Positions 23,043 through 34,340 of a DNA stretch of 64,000 nt are shown here, piece after piece (within the stretch, counting starts at the first letter, position 1; each line of letters starts with the position of its first letter). Origin of the DNA: Ipomoea triloba (taxonomy: Eukaryota; Streptophyta; Magnoliopsida; Solanales; Convolvulaceae); contig NC_044920.1 of assembly GCF_003576645.1 (NCBI RefSeq), positions 15,211,840-15,275,839 of the forward strand, read 5' to 3'. Below the pieces are notes generated by a model that was not told the DNA's origin, ran no database searches, and was given only the letters and a program-made list of their open reading frames with translations. The translations under genes were made by a program, and so were the position numbers.

Positions 23043-24047
23043 TTGGCTATTCAAGAGTGTGTTGTCTTAGTCCTTTTCCACCTTTGTGTACTAAGGCTTC
23101 TTTGACTTAGGAGTGCCTTCAAGCATCCAAAGTTCTAAGAGAAATTTTATCAAACACTTGAGCTACACACTATCCTACTATTCTTAAGAAGTCTATAGGA
23201 ACTATGATTGTGTCACTCTTCAAATCCTAACTCTAATCAAAGACATGAAAGGGTCAAGAGCTCAAACTCTCGTCTAGATTGACCAAATCCAAACAAGATC
23301 TCATCAAAACAACAATCAATTGACAAGAATAGGTAATCAATCAACACAAACACATAGATCCAAGATATAGAGATAAGATCATCACACTAGCAATATTCAT
23401 CACACAATCCAAATCCCTAGACTAAACTAGCTACTCATAATATGAAATTCAAGCAAAAACTAATTTAATCCAAGAACAAGATAGCTAAAATTATAGAAAT
23501 GAAATAGAAATCACCTAGAGAGAAGAAGATCTTCAATCCAAGCTTGTTGTCTTGCTTCAATAGAGATTGATCTAATCTAAAAACTAAGAAAAATGGAGAA
23601 AGTTCTCCAAAGGAAAAACTAAGAAAAAAGGGAAAACTAATTTTCTGGGAACCTCCTCTGAAAATTCATCAAAGGGGTTTAAATTGTCTCCGAAATGATA
23701 ACCCTAGTCGAAATTCGCGCAGCACCGCCTCCACGCCATCCACACGCGTGTGAGCGTGCATGGGAGGCTACTAGAAAGTTTTCACGCATGCTCACACGCG
23801 TGTGACCATCCAGTTGGGTCCTCCAGGGCTCCGTTCTTGCCTGGTTTGCTCTTTAAGCTCAACTTTTGCTCCTATTTGCTCCCGGGGCTCCTGTTTCACT
23901 TCTTTTAAGCTAAAAGTAGCTTTTGTGCATCAGTTAGTGATTTTCAAGTATTTATGAGCATAATTCACCATGCAATGATGCTATAAACGTGATAAAACAC
24001 CCTAAAATGTGCCTGATTTAAGGGTATCTCGGAGTCTTATCAGTGTA

Positions 24048-25489
24048 ATTGGACAACTTTTGAGCACTTTTTGAAGAACTTGATTGTGTGGGTGACCGAG
24101 ACGTTGATGCCAGACTACGGGTGATGCCCGAGCAGAAAGGAAGGTTGAATGGACGCGCAGGGTTAGCAACCTATATAGACCCCCGGTAGTGGACCCTTTA
24201 AGCAGAATCGCCTAGGTATTGCAATCCTTCACAACGAACATATATTTGTGAAATTCAAAATAAACGTTATTTTCATTTGTAAATCTATAGACTGATAGAA
24301 GCGGTAAAGATAATTTAGGAACGTGCAAAATATTTGACATTTTTAATGGTTTTGACTCGGAAGGGATAACGGCATGGTCTACACGTGAAACATTCAAACC
24401 TACGCCATTGCCCACTTTCAAGACGTCGCCACCGGTGTAAACGTTGAAGTGCTATAACATGGATTTGGTCGGGGTCGCGTGTGGCGAGGCCCTGGTGTCG
24501 GGGAACTAGGCGTTTGTGCCTGCCTGCGTGCCGGTGTCGGGGAACTAGGCGGATGGGCGGTCATCATATCGCCGGAAATAGTTCACCGCCGAATGTTTGT
24601 GCGATCGGAAAATCTGACAGCGGGGACCTCCATCTCTGCCGCAACCTGAATTGCCTCGGCCACGACCCGTGCGTCCTCTGCCGTTCGACCAGCTGCGGCC
24701 GCCGGACTGCTGTGGACTGCCTCCATGTCTACCGCGACCAGCGAAGAATGCCACCGGCGACGGCTCAGAAATACCATGCGGTACTGGTGCGTAATCATTA
24801 GAGTGAATAAATTCTTGCGCTTGGAGCATGTTCGCCAGCTGCGACAATGAAACCTCCATGCTAGTCACCTTGATCGAGCTTGCCATCGCCCGGAACTCCG
24901 ATCGCAGCCCGCGAAGAACGTAGAGGATCTGTTCGTCTTTGGAGAGGGTATGACCAGCGAGGGAGAGCGTCTCAACTAGCATTTGCGCCTTGCCGAGATA
25001 CTCGGCCAGAGTTGCATTTCCCTGCCGGAGCGTTTGGAATTGCCCAAGTAGGCTTAGATAACGTGCACGCGTCGTGGATGCCAATACCGACGTGACAGAA
25101 TCCCAGACTTCTTTGGCGGTGTTCCGGCCAACAGCTAGGTGCATCACCTCGCTGGAGAGTGACGAGATGAGGAGGGAAAGGATCGATTGATCCTGTTGAA
25201 CCCACGCGGTGTAGGTGCGGTTCATGACTGCCGGAGTTGGTGCGTCTGTGGTGGGCGCTGGCGGGGTGGTGGCGATGGTGGGAGAAGGACCTTGTATGGC
25301 ACCATCGATGAAGCCTAACAGACCTTGACCGCGGAGGAAGGGGATGAGCTGGTTTCTCCAGAAGAGTTAGTTGTGTGAGGTGAGTTTGATTGATACAAAA
25401 TGGTGGGCTGAGGTTAGGGAGGTTGGAGTGATCAGAGAGGGGTTGGTGGCGGTGGTGAGTGTTTGATCGGCGGCAGTTGGGGTGGCCAT
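24048..25489 (-). pseudogene. Copia-A gag, protease remnant and pre-integrase start
   Basis: Gag starts at ATG 25489 with a Thr/Ala/Pro-rich leader and has an in-frame stop near 25365. It continues through the UBN2-type Gag: YTAWVQQDQSILSLLISS, KEVWDSVTSV, LRQGNATLAEYL and LVETLSLAGHTLSKDEQI. A Gly/Arg-rich stretch follows, then a decayed zinc knuckle (CQIFRSHKHSAVNYF, where Cys residues of the CCHC are lost). Frameshifts follow. The frame at 24421-24212 carries the end of protease and the pre-integrase lead (NILHVPKLSLPLLSV). The segment at 24110-24048 encodes WHQRLGHPHNQ, the His part of the integrase zinc finger, and is cut by the Athila-like insertion. Confidence 0.85.
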
Positions 25490-25540
25490 CCGAACAATAA
25501 TCGGCAAACTTAGCTAAACGAACGCAGACCTATCGCTAGC

Positions 25541-25674
25541 TGATACCAGATTAGGATTACGCAAACGGTTTCAGTGATTACAGAGAGAGAGAGTCCCTAT
25601 ATGAGTGATACACTGAACTACCTATTCTATAGGATACAAGACTGTAGACTAGTTCACTACCACACAATACAAAC

Positions 25675-25707
<33 letters not shown>

Positions 25708-25724
25708 GTAATAATAATACTAAC
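25541..25724 (-). repeat. Copia-A primer-binding site and degenerate 5' LTR
   Basis: The minus strand reads TGGTATCA at 25541-25548, the tRNA-iMet PBS core of copia elements, directly upstream of gag. About 175 bp of LTR-like sequence follows up to a TGTTAGTATT-type end near 25724. Neither LTR end is canonical, and no second LTR exists for comparison. It includes an (AAT)n run at 25676-25710. Confidence 0.5.
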
Positions 25725-25920
25725 AAAATTTTTTATGTAAAATAAATAATGTACCTTTTATTTGTGATCCACACAGTTGTGTGGACTATAGTCCATAGAA
25801 TAGTCATCCATGTAGTCAGTTTGGGACAAGATCGAAAACATCTTATATATAAGAGTACATAAGAATTACTAATCCAACCGCTTTAATGGGTATTTAATTT
25901 CTTCACCTAGCTATCTATTT
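25725..25920. other. AT-rich flank, nothing recognised
   Basis: Sequence between the Copia-A 5' LTR and the TIR element. I see no coding frame or repeat here. Confidence 0.5.
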
Positions 25921-26107
25921 TAGGGTGTGTTTGAAAATTCGGAAAATAATTTTCAAAAATCATTTTTCGGGTTTCTAGTCTTTTGTAAATAGTGGAAAAT
26001 GTGAGTCAGAAAAGTTACTCTTTGGTCAAAGGAAATATACCCTCATTTTCTTGGAATTTTAAATGACTTTCATCTTTTTCGGGAGAAGTCATTTTTTAAT
26101 TTCTACA

Positions 26108-26308
26108 CGACCACCACACTACCACCATCATCACTACCACCATCACCACCACCACTACCACAATACAACCACCACTACCCCCGCCATTACCACTGCCTCC
26201 ACCACCACCGTTGCCCCCGCCACCCTACCACACCACCACCACCACCATCACGTACCACCACCACCACCACCACCACCACCACACTACCCTCACCACAACC
26301 ACCATTTA

Positions 26309-26350
<42 letters not shown>

Positions 26351-26352
26351 GT
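26108..26352. repeat. (CCA)n and (ATT)n simple repeats
   Basis: A CCA-rich tract to about 26310 is followed by a (TAT)n run to 26350. The 132-codon frame across it (His/Pro/Tyr runs) is low complexity, not a gene. The ATT run abuts the 3' end of the LINE and resembles the (TTG)n(TTA)n run at the other LINE end (34443-34520). Confidence 0.85.
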
Positions 26353-26765
26353 ACCCGGGGGAGAGTCCGACTCAGTGGACAAGCTCTTGGACAAGCTCAT
26401 GAATGGCACCCCGGAGTTCAACTTTCTCGCGAATTTAACGGATTGCTTCCCTAGCATCTGACTGGATTTCAAGATCATGAATTCCTCTTCTCTACGCCCA
26501 CTCTATGGCCTTGGCAATTGCTTGAACTTTTGTCACAGTTAGATCAGCATACTTAGATCTCCCCCAAAAGGCCGGCTTCAATCTATTCAACTTTTTCGTC
26601 CCTGAGAATTCTTCCAATGCCCGTTGTCTTCGTAGTTGCCTTCACGTTTCCGTCCACGTTCGTAGTATAGCGGTAGATAAGGGAAGGTTTCCAGCAAAGC
26701 TTAAGCAGGTTCTCCGTGGTGACGTTATTCCTTATGTTCGCCTCCCGCAGGAATGCTCGACTCAC
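26353..26765 (-). pseudogene. LINE RNase H domain, decayed
   Basis: The minus strand encodes the RVT_3-type RNase H start (NVDGNVKATTKTTGIGRILRD; first catalytic Asp present). After a stop and frame change it gives VTKVQAIAKAIEWA and EIQSDARE with the further catalytic Asp. Several stops are present. It marks the C-terminus of LINE ORF2; the frame ends near the ATT run. Confidence 0.75.
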
Positions 26766-26964
26766 CTCTTTATCAGCTTCTTGAATCCCAGCTAGCTATC
26801 TTCTAGTTAATCTCCACATAAAATGCATTAAAGATTCTCTCATTTCTGGACCTCCAGATCCACCATATGGTTATAGCAAACTTCCTAGACCACTCATTGC
26901 AGTCCCCTTCTTCTCCTGTTGCCATGATGTTACGCTCCAGCCACTTACAAAGATTGAGTTGCCT

Positions 26965-27540
26965 CTATTTTAGCCACCAAGCTCTTCCTACCATGGTCGT
27001 CCACACTTCTTCAACATGGTGACAATCTCTCAAAATTTGCACAATAGATTCCTCCTTACACGAGCAGACATCACATCCTCCTTCAGCATTGATGCCTCTC
27101 ATCTTTCTCTCAGCATTTCCCAAGACTCTATCATGGCGTGTAATCCAAATGAACGTCTTCATTTTGTTGGTAACTTTGATTTTCCACATTTTGCGCCATA
27201 TGGGTTCTTGTATGTTATTTGTAGTGACTGTAATGACATTATACCCAGAGTTGACAGAAAACATACCTGAGGCCTCGCAGGTCCATGTCGGTTCATCTTT
27301 GTTGTCTCCCTCTTCTATCATAAGTAGCTTCATGCACTCTTTCACATTACTCGGAAGGTTGCTCAATCTATCCCAATTCCAACCCTCATTCTCTGTCCAG
27401 TAATCACGCACTGTCTTTCCACTCACACTAGCATGCGCATGGTCAGGGAAGTATTTGCTAAGGGGTTTGTCATGAACCCATGCAGCATCCCAAAATCTAT
27501 CAGAGTTCCCATTTTTCACATTAAACCGAATGCCTTGGTG
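26965..27540 (-). pseudogene. LINE zinc-binding RVT domain
   Basis: The 184-codon frame has GNSDRFWDAAWVHDKPL (the strand and helix after the RT thumb in plant LINEs), DEPTWTCEASGMFSVNSGY, WRKMWKIKVTNKMKTFIW and the zinc ligands CDVCSCKEESIVQILRDCHH. This is the zf-RVT domain that follows RT in plant L1 ORF2 proteins. The RT itself is absent immediately upstream (27560-27660 holds unrelated sequence). Confidence 0.82.
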
Positions 27541-27659
27541 GAGAGAAGGAAGGGCGGTAATGATTCCTCTCTAGGTGTTGGAGCTTCCTCTCTTGGGCTA
27601 AAAAATATCCATACCCTGCTTACCGTGAGCGTAGTAGGCCTTCAAAATTCTTACTGATA

Positions 27660-28894
27660 TTTGTCAAAAGATGCTAGGTTTCAAGGTCATTTTGAAGGCA
27701 TTTTAGGCTTGATTTGGATGATTGATGCATGGTTTGTAAGTGAAAAGCAATAAAATGTCATTTTAGAAGACTCAACACAAGCCATAAAATTTCTAACCCA
27801 CTTGTTATTCATCTCGACATAGCGTTTCCGGAACAAAGTCCCAAGATGTTTCTGGATCCCTTCTAAATGCCTTAAGAGATAACGTTTCTTATGATGAATG
27901 TTCCCAAAAGTATGTCTACTCCAGTCCTTAAGTTTGACGGCTAAGCTATCTTTATTCTCGTTTTAGTTTTCCTTAACTGTATCCAAGAAATTAGGATGTC
28001 TCAACCAGGCTCCTTGAAACTTGAAAGCATTCAGGTGACTATTCTGGGGGCAATCAATATCAATCAAAATGGGACAATGGTCAGAATTATTCATCGCAAG
28101 ATGAGTCACCTTCGTATTTTGAAATCTTTCAAATCAATCCATTGAACATAGAGCTCTATCAAGTCTTGCTCCTTTGAAAGTTTCACCTTCCTGACCTCGT
28201 TTCCATGTAAGCTTCTTTCCAGCGAAGCCAAAATCAATCAACTCCTCCTCAAAAATCTAATTTTTAAAATCATGATTCCGATGAGCTCCCGGTTTTCCGG
28301 GATGGAAATCTCGTCATTGTTGACCACTGCATTGAAATCCCCCGCAACTAGCCAGGGGCTATTAACACTGATTTTGGTACGATTCAGGGAGTTCCACAGT
28401 CTGTGCCGAAGATGAATTGAAGGGCTACCATAGACCACCGAAAAATTCCAAATCTGACCATCGTGCTCGCTAATCTCCAAGTGCACGAATTGTAGGTGAG
28501 AGCTCAGAACTTCAACATTAACCCCCTCATTCCAAAGTACCCATATACCTCTAATAAAACCAAGAGCCTCAACTCTTACCCAATTCTCGAAACCCAACTT
28601 GTAGCATATATCATCAGTGTTGGTACCAGATGTTTTCGTCTCCAATAGGCAAACAAAATCTGGTTTATGGCTATTAAGAAACCATTTGGCAGCTCTAAGA
28701 AAACTCTTAGACACTATGCCTTGACAATTCCATGTGATGACCTTCATTGGAAACAAGAAAAAGCAAAACAAGCAAACAACCAGCAAGCAAAGCAACAACA
28801 CACAAAAAACACACACACAACAAAGATGAGACACAAAAGGAGAGAAACAAACCGAGACGCCACCACAAAGCAGCATCGGCACCTCAGAGCTCAA
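27660..28894 (-). pseudogene. LINE ORF2 N-terminus: AP-like endonuclease and linker
   Basis: After a hydrophobic leader, the endonuclease starts at MKVITWNCQG (28746). It has the DFVCLLETK glutamate motif, FSVVYGSP and WLVAGDFNAV (the D-x-N catalytic pair), so the nicking active site is largely visible. The frame ends near 28238 in a frameshift. The linker continues in another frame to about 27690 (HTFGNIHHKKRYLL, HLGTLFRKRYVEMN), with a stop near 27965. In a working element this enzyme nicks the target DNA for priming. Confidence 0.85.
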
Positions 28895-29457
28895 CCTTCA
28901 TATCTCCCACTCCTACAACGTTCAGGTTGTCCTCAAAGATTTCCACCTCTGTAGAAAAAGTAGTTCCACCGCCAAGTTGGTCCGGAGGGTCACCATGATG
29001 CTCCAAAGAAGCGTTCTCGGCATCAACCAGATTTTATATTGTTTCCGTGTCAAAACCCACCACTTGCGTAGTCTCAGCTCCCTTTCTATTCCCTTTGACA
29101 AGATTGTGCTCATTAGCTACCTGTGACACCCCAATCTTCTGATTGCTTAGACGCATTCGGTGCTATCCATCGTTCCGCATCAACTAACTACTTATTCCTA
29201 ATCTAAGGCAGGCTCCTAGGCAAAACTAAAACGAAGCAACTTAACCAAAAGCGATTAAGACTTACCGAGTAGATGAGCCGCAAGCTGCAGACAACAAGGT
29301 TAACAAAGCACAAACAACATAAACAAACAAGGCGTGTCCTCACCGCGATTCCTAGAATTCACACATCCTAGGATTCTCAAACATCTTGATTCCTACTGAT
29401 CAAGTCCTAGAGTCTCAAAAGTTCAACCCTAGGATCTCTACTCAGACCTCAACACAG

Positions 29458-29469
29458 GCTCTGATACCA
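29458..29469 (-). promoter_or_regulatory. Primer-binding site (tRNA-iMet type) of the nested long-LTR element
   Basis: The minus strand TGGTATCAGAGC lies two bases from the LTR end at 29472. It fixes the direction of this LTR family as minus here. Confidence 0.8.
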
Positions 29470-29494
29470 ACTGTGACACCCCAACCTTACACAA

Positions 29495-31935
29495 GCTGAG
29501 ATAGATAAAAACTCAACACAACAGCTGACTATCTCAACCAACAACAGAACATAGCGGAAGCGAATTTAAAACCTAAGGGCGTCATGCCACATCTAGGTAA
29601 GATAACACGGCCTAGATGCACAGGCTAACCATAAAAACTGAACTGTATAAACGATAATCCTTAAGTCAAGTCTCAAAACATCCAAACACTAGTCAAGAGT
29701 TTATAAAGAAATCTCAAATGGCTCACAGGCCAAAGCATAAATCTAAAACATAACCACTATCTAAGCCTCCTCATACGGGTGTATCTCTATCGCGCTCACG
29801 CAAAGACTTTAAGGCAAACCTGGAAAACACACAAAGAACCATTAGCAAAAGAATGCTAAGCAACCACCATTCACACCCGCAAGGAGATATAGATATATAA
29901 TAAGCTTGTAAATAGGTTTACACACCCATATAGAATATAAACACCAACGAACTGTACAATAGTTCAAAACGGATACTCAACAACAACAAGCTGAACAAAT
30001 CATAAACCAAAACTCATTCAAACGAAGCCAAAGTCCAACGACGAAAGCATAAGACAACAACGACCATGACCAAGATACCAACTGAACACAATCATAAGGG
30101 ACAATCAATCATAACCGAAAACAACGAGATATCAACCGAATAAACAAAGACTCACAACCAAAGAACCGAAAGGAACCCTCAACTCCAACCACCAAATCCT
30201 CACACCAACCATCATACCGAACCCAACCCCACATCAGAAGCCAGGTACACAGGGGTAAAACCCAATCACAGGGACCGAAGTCCAATCACAGGGGTGAATC
30301 GACCCAATCACGGGGGTAATGAACCCAATCACAGGGGTAATGAACCCGAATACAAACAATAAACCTTAACACAGCTGAGATAGATAAAAACTCAACACAA
30401 CAGCTGACTATCTCAACCAACAACAGAACATAGCGGAAGCGAATTTAAAACCTAAGGGCGTCATGCCACATCTAGGTAAGATAACACGGCCTAGATGCAC
30501 AGGCTAACCATAAAAACTAACTGTATAAACGATAATCCTTAAGTCAAGTCTCAAAACATCCAAACACTAGTCAAGAGTTTATAAAGAAATCTCAAATGGC
30601 TCACAGGCCAAAGCATAAATCTAAAACATAACCACTATCTAAGCCTCCTCATACGGGTGTATCTCTATCGCGCTCACGCAAAGACTTTAAGGCAAACCTG
30701 GAAAACACACAAAGAACCATTAGCAAAAGAATGCTAAGCAACCACCATTCACACCGCAAGGAGATATAGATATATAATAAGCTTGTAAATAGGTTTACAC
30801 ACCCATATAGAATATAAACACAACGAACTGTACAATAGTTCAAAACGGATACTCAACAACAACAAGCTGAACAAATCATAAACCAAAACTCATTCAAACG
30901 AAGCAAAGTCCAACGACGAAAGCATAAGACAACAACGACCATGACCAGATACCAACTGAACACAATCATAAGACACATCAATCATAACCGAAAACAACGA
31001 GATATCAACCGAATAAACAAAGACTCACAACCAAAGAACCGAAAGGAACCCTCAACTCCAACCACCAAATCCTCACACCAACCATCATACCGAACCCAAC
31101 CCCACATCAGAAGCCAGGTACACAGGGGTAAAACCCAATCACAGGGACCGAAGTCCAATCACAGGGGTGAATCGACCCAATCACGGGGGTAATGAACCCA
31201 ATCACAGGGGTAATGAACCCGAATACAAACNGATAGATAAAAACTCAACACAACAGCTGACTATCTCAACCAACAACAGAACATAGCGAAGCGAATTTAA
31301 AACCTAAGGGCGTCATGCCACATCTAGGTAAGATAACACGGCCTAGATGCACAGGCTAACCATAAAAACTAAACTGTATAAACGATAATCCTTAAGTCAA
31401 GTCTCAAAACATCCAAACACTAGTCAAGAGTTTATAAAGAAATCTCAAATGGCTCACAGGCAAAGCATAAATCTAAAACATAACCACTATCTAAGCCTCC
31501 TCATACGGGTGTATCTCTATCGCGCTCACGCAAAGACTTTAAGGCAAACCTGGAAAACACACAAAGAACCATTAGCAAAAGAATGCTAAGCAACCACCAT
31601 TCACACCGCAAGGAGATATAGATATATAATAAGCTTGTAAATAGGTTTACACACCCATATAGAATATAAACACCAACGAACTGTACAATAGTTCAAAACG
31701 GATACTCAACAACAACAAGCTGAACAAATCATAAACCAAAACTCATTCAAACGAAGCCAAAGTCCAACGACGAAAGCATAAGACAACAACGACCATGACC
31801 AAGATACCAACTGAACACAATCATAAGGACAATCAATCATAACCGAAAACAACGAGATATCAACCGAATAAACAAAGACTCACAACCAAAGAACCGAAAG
31901 GAACCCTCAACTCCAACCACCAAATCCTCACACTA
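29495..31935. repeat. ~870-bp tandem array, 2.8 copies
   Basis: Units start at about 29495, 30374 and 31232 (offsets 879 and about 853 bp). They differ by small indels such as CCAAAGTCC/CAAAGTCC and AAGGGACAATC/AAGACACATC. The third unit begins directly after the single N at 31231 and stops near 31935. Within each unit the motif ACCCAATCACAGGGGTAAT is repeated about four times (30240-30350, 31110-31220). The indels argue that at least part of the array is real. The small plus-strand frame at 30941-31192 is not a gene. Confidence 0.85.
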
Positions 31936-32999
31936 TATTTCCAGAGAGTATATTCAGACCCAATACACAAATTTCATCCAATTTAGAGGCCAAAACATGG
32001 AAATCCAAACCATCAATGATCATACAACACTAATCAAACAGATCAAGATGAAATCCAACAAATAGATCAACAAAATAGGCTAATCACAAGGAATTTTCAG
32101 GATTTCCAACACCAAGAACATCATATAGAATAGGAGTGAATAAAAATAGTTTTGATGGACATAGTGGTTACCTCAAAGAGCTTTTTCCTAATCCAACAAG
32201 CCTCAAGCAAGCTCACAAAGCCCCACCTTCTTGATGATCATCTTTTACCCAAAGAACCCCAAAAGAACATTTATAAGAATATGCAAAAAGACTAACCAAA
32301 CCACAAAATACAAAGGAGATTCTAGGCTAGATGCACTTACCCACTCCTAGACAAGCATAAAAGAGCAACCTTTACTTGAAAACTTGTAGGGAAATGGAGA
32401 TCAATTTTTGGATGCAAGAATGGTGAAAATGGCGTGAGAGTGTAGGGAGGGAGGAAGAGGAGTGAAAGCTTTTAGGGTATTTTGATCATCAAAATATATA
32501 CTAAGAATACATACAATATTTAGGGTGTAAGACTTTAATATGAGATGGGCTTAAGTACATATTATAATGGCTTACAAGAATTAAATATATGCCCAAGACT
32601 AGCAAGTTGGGCCAAATGAATCCCCCCCTTACAATTAAGTATAAGAATTAGAATAAGGAAGCCCATAAAATGTCTTAGGAACATTACATATATATTATAT
32701 AATATATGATCAAGAAATTGGGCTTGTAGGAATATTTAATTACAAATATTGTAAGGATCCAAATTGAATAAAATCCCTTACAAGAATAAATTCAATTAAT
32801 TGGGCTCTTGATTAGAATAATCAAATTAGGCTCAAGAATATATATATATGTATATATATTAAACTGAAAGAATTAGCCCAATTGGAATTAATTAAATTAC
32901 CCAAGGAATTAATTATCGGTAGTAAGGCTTGAACGAATTTTCGGGGTGTTACACTACCCCTGCTTGGTTGGTTGATCTTCGCTAGCTTGTTTGTGCTTG

Positions 33000-34340
33000 T
33001 TATTTATTATTCTTAATAGTAGAATCTTCCATAGTCGTCTTGTCCATACCATATTTGTTTTTTCCATCGATTTGCTTTTCTGAAGCTTGGGATGCGGGTT
33101 TCTTTCCTCTAGCTAGGCTTAATGTTTTTGGGCCTTGGTTACTCTTATCTTTCTCACCTTGGTTGCTTAGGTCCACTTTAACTTCTTGTTCTCCCAAAAC
33201 TTCATCACTCGTAGTGTCCTCTATAAGGAAAGAAAACCTGGGCCTGGATTCCATGCCAATTTTTTCCTTCCCTTTTCCTTCACAGTGCATATCCTTCTTT
33301 CCATAACCACTCCCATTATGATTTCTCTTATCATGATTCTTCGCAACTTTCCTTCCTATTCGAACAACTACCATCCAGGGCCATAGTCCTCCTTGACTTC
33401 AGGCTTGATTTGCGCCTTTTCCTTGTTCAAACTTACCTTTCCTTTTCCGCTACCTAGAGAGCCGTTATTGGTGCCAAATTTCACCGCTGTTCGATCACCT
33501 CCCTCTTAGTCCATATTCTGTTCCTCTTCTTCGTCATGTTTCAGGTTCTGTGGGAAACTCTTAGCATTGTGGCCACACATTTCACATTTAAAACATATAA
33601 GGTGTAATCCTTTATAGACAACTCCCCTCACTTTCCGCCTTAGCATAGACTTGGATAGGAGTGGCTTGGTGATATCCACCTCAACACAACCCCTCACAAA
33701 CTTTGCCCGAGACACCAAACTTGTCGTTGTGTCAATGTTTATATGTCTACCAACTTTCTTCCCAACTTTCATGAGGAAGTTGTAAGCGTAGTACTCTGCC
33801 GGTAAACAAGGGAACTGCAGCCACACGATCACACTCTCCGTCTTGTCCGTGAGCGGATCAAAGTTTTGAACCCACTCTTTAACAATCGAGTAGTGATCAA
33901 GGACCATACAAGGTCCTCCATATTTCACAAACTCATAATCTTCAATGGATGAAAACATAACAAGAAAGTACCCGGTTTCAATGGTGACTAATTCCATTCG
34001 AGGCCTCAAATTCCATATCGCAGTTAGACGTTTCAACAATTAGGCATACCCGACGTTTTTGCCAATAATCTTCACGATAAGGGTCTATTTCCACTTGCTT
34101 CTTAGTTGCAGTTTCCCCTCTTTTGTGAGATGAATGATCGGACATCCCCCATCGATCTTGTCATAAAGATCTTCTTCCTCGTCAGAGACAAGATCTAACT
34201 CGTTTTGTTACTTAAGATCGCTACCAATCTTATTCACAATTATCTGTTCGAAAGATAACACTCCAGCCTGCGCCTCCACCATGACGTCCTCCTTGTTCAG
34301 AGGTGTTTCTCCCATCGGAGATTACATGGTTGTTTTCGTT
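33000..34340 (-). pseudogene. LINE ORF1 (DUF4283 / CCHC nucleic-acid-binding protein)
   Basis: The N-terminal part near 34330-34040 is in broken frames. The frame at 34039-33506 has the DUF4283-like core (YFLVMFSSIEDYEFVKYGGP, VIVWLQFPCLPAEYY) and a zf-CCHC_4 knuckle (CFKCEMCGHNAKSF, with CX2CX4HX4C altered at the last Cys). The frame at 33374-33000 is a basic, low-complexity C-terminus. ORF1 proteins of plant L1 elements bind the element RNA. Frameshifts near 33500 and upstream of 34040 make it non-functional. Confidence 0.75.

Larger units (their letters stand above)
4535..24042 (-). mobile_element. Athila-like Ty3/gypsy element, lacking RT-RNaseH-integrase
   Basis: The element is bounded by LTRs that read TGATAAGACTCC...AATGTCA in its own sense, with a perfect 5-bp TSD GTGTA (4530-4534 and 24043-24047). 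The PBS matches the 3' end of tRNA-Asp (20729-20743), a hallmark of Athila. In element order it holds the 5' LTR, PBS, gag (20246-18744), protease (18374-17751), a GC-rich palindromic block (17341-17480), an extra ORF (16551-15498), a long non-coding 3' region and the 3' LTR (4535-5791). No RT, RNase H or integrase motif is found between 17750 and 5792 in any frame. It is therefore probably a non-autonomous derivative mobilised in trans. Each gene has in-frame stops, so this copy is inactive. It is invaded by a long solo LTR and disturbed by duplications and gaps. Confidence 0.88.
20747..24042 (-). repeat. Composite 5' LTR region of the Athila-like element
   Basis: Two LTR copies are present: 20747-21798 (then a gap) and a left-truncated one at 23043-24042. 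A fragment of the long solo LTR lies between them (22087-23042). The order LTR, gap, long-LTR start repeats the order at 4535-7000 with under about 1% difference. A single N at 21413 hides about 125 bp present at 5212-5336. Either an LTR-internal-LTR-internal-LTR array formed by unequal exchange or an assembly error would explain it. Confidence 0.75.
2668..25724 (-). mobile_element. Copia-A: old Ty1/copia element, split by nested insertion
   Basis: Copia domains lie on the minus strand in two pieces: gag/protease/pre-integrase at 24048-25489 and integrase/RT at 2668-4529. The pre-integrase reading frame stops at the GTGTA target site on one side of the Athila-like insertion and resumes at its copy on the other, so this is one element. 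A primer-binding site (TGGTATCA, initiator tRNA-Met type) lies at 25541-25548, and a short degenerate 5' LTR follows to about 25724. The 3' half of RT, RNase H and the 3' LTR are absent because the long LTR at 1-2667 interrupts the element. The gag resembles the Ale/Retrofit group, a low-confidence placement. In-frame stops and a degenerate zinc knuckle show it is dead. Confidence 0.85.
29122..32953 (-). mobile_element. Long-LTR element nested in the LINE, TSD CTACC
   Basis: It starts TGTGACACCCC at 29122 and ends GGGGTGTTACA at 32953, with perfect 5-bp TSD CTACC (29117-29121, 32954-32958). A second TGTGACACCCC at 29472 marks the inner end of the LTR (29472-32953 in the minus sense). A tRNA-iMet-type PBS (minus strand TGGTATCAGAGC, 29458-29469) lies two bases beyond. 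The remaining 350 bp (29122-29471) is the start of an internal region whose distal side is lost, joined to only the last ~13 bp of the other LTR. It is thus a nearly solo LTR keeping its PBS. It contains an ~870-bp tandem array. No coding region is present. Confidence 0.82.

Noticed and set aside
24481..25095. Plus-strand frames opposite Copia-A gag
   Set aside because: Antisense shadows of the GC-rich gag; no domain.
26063..26461. 132-codon frame rich in His, Pro and Tyr
   Set aside because: It is a translation of CCA and ATT simple repeats with no domain.
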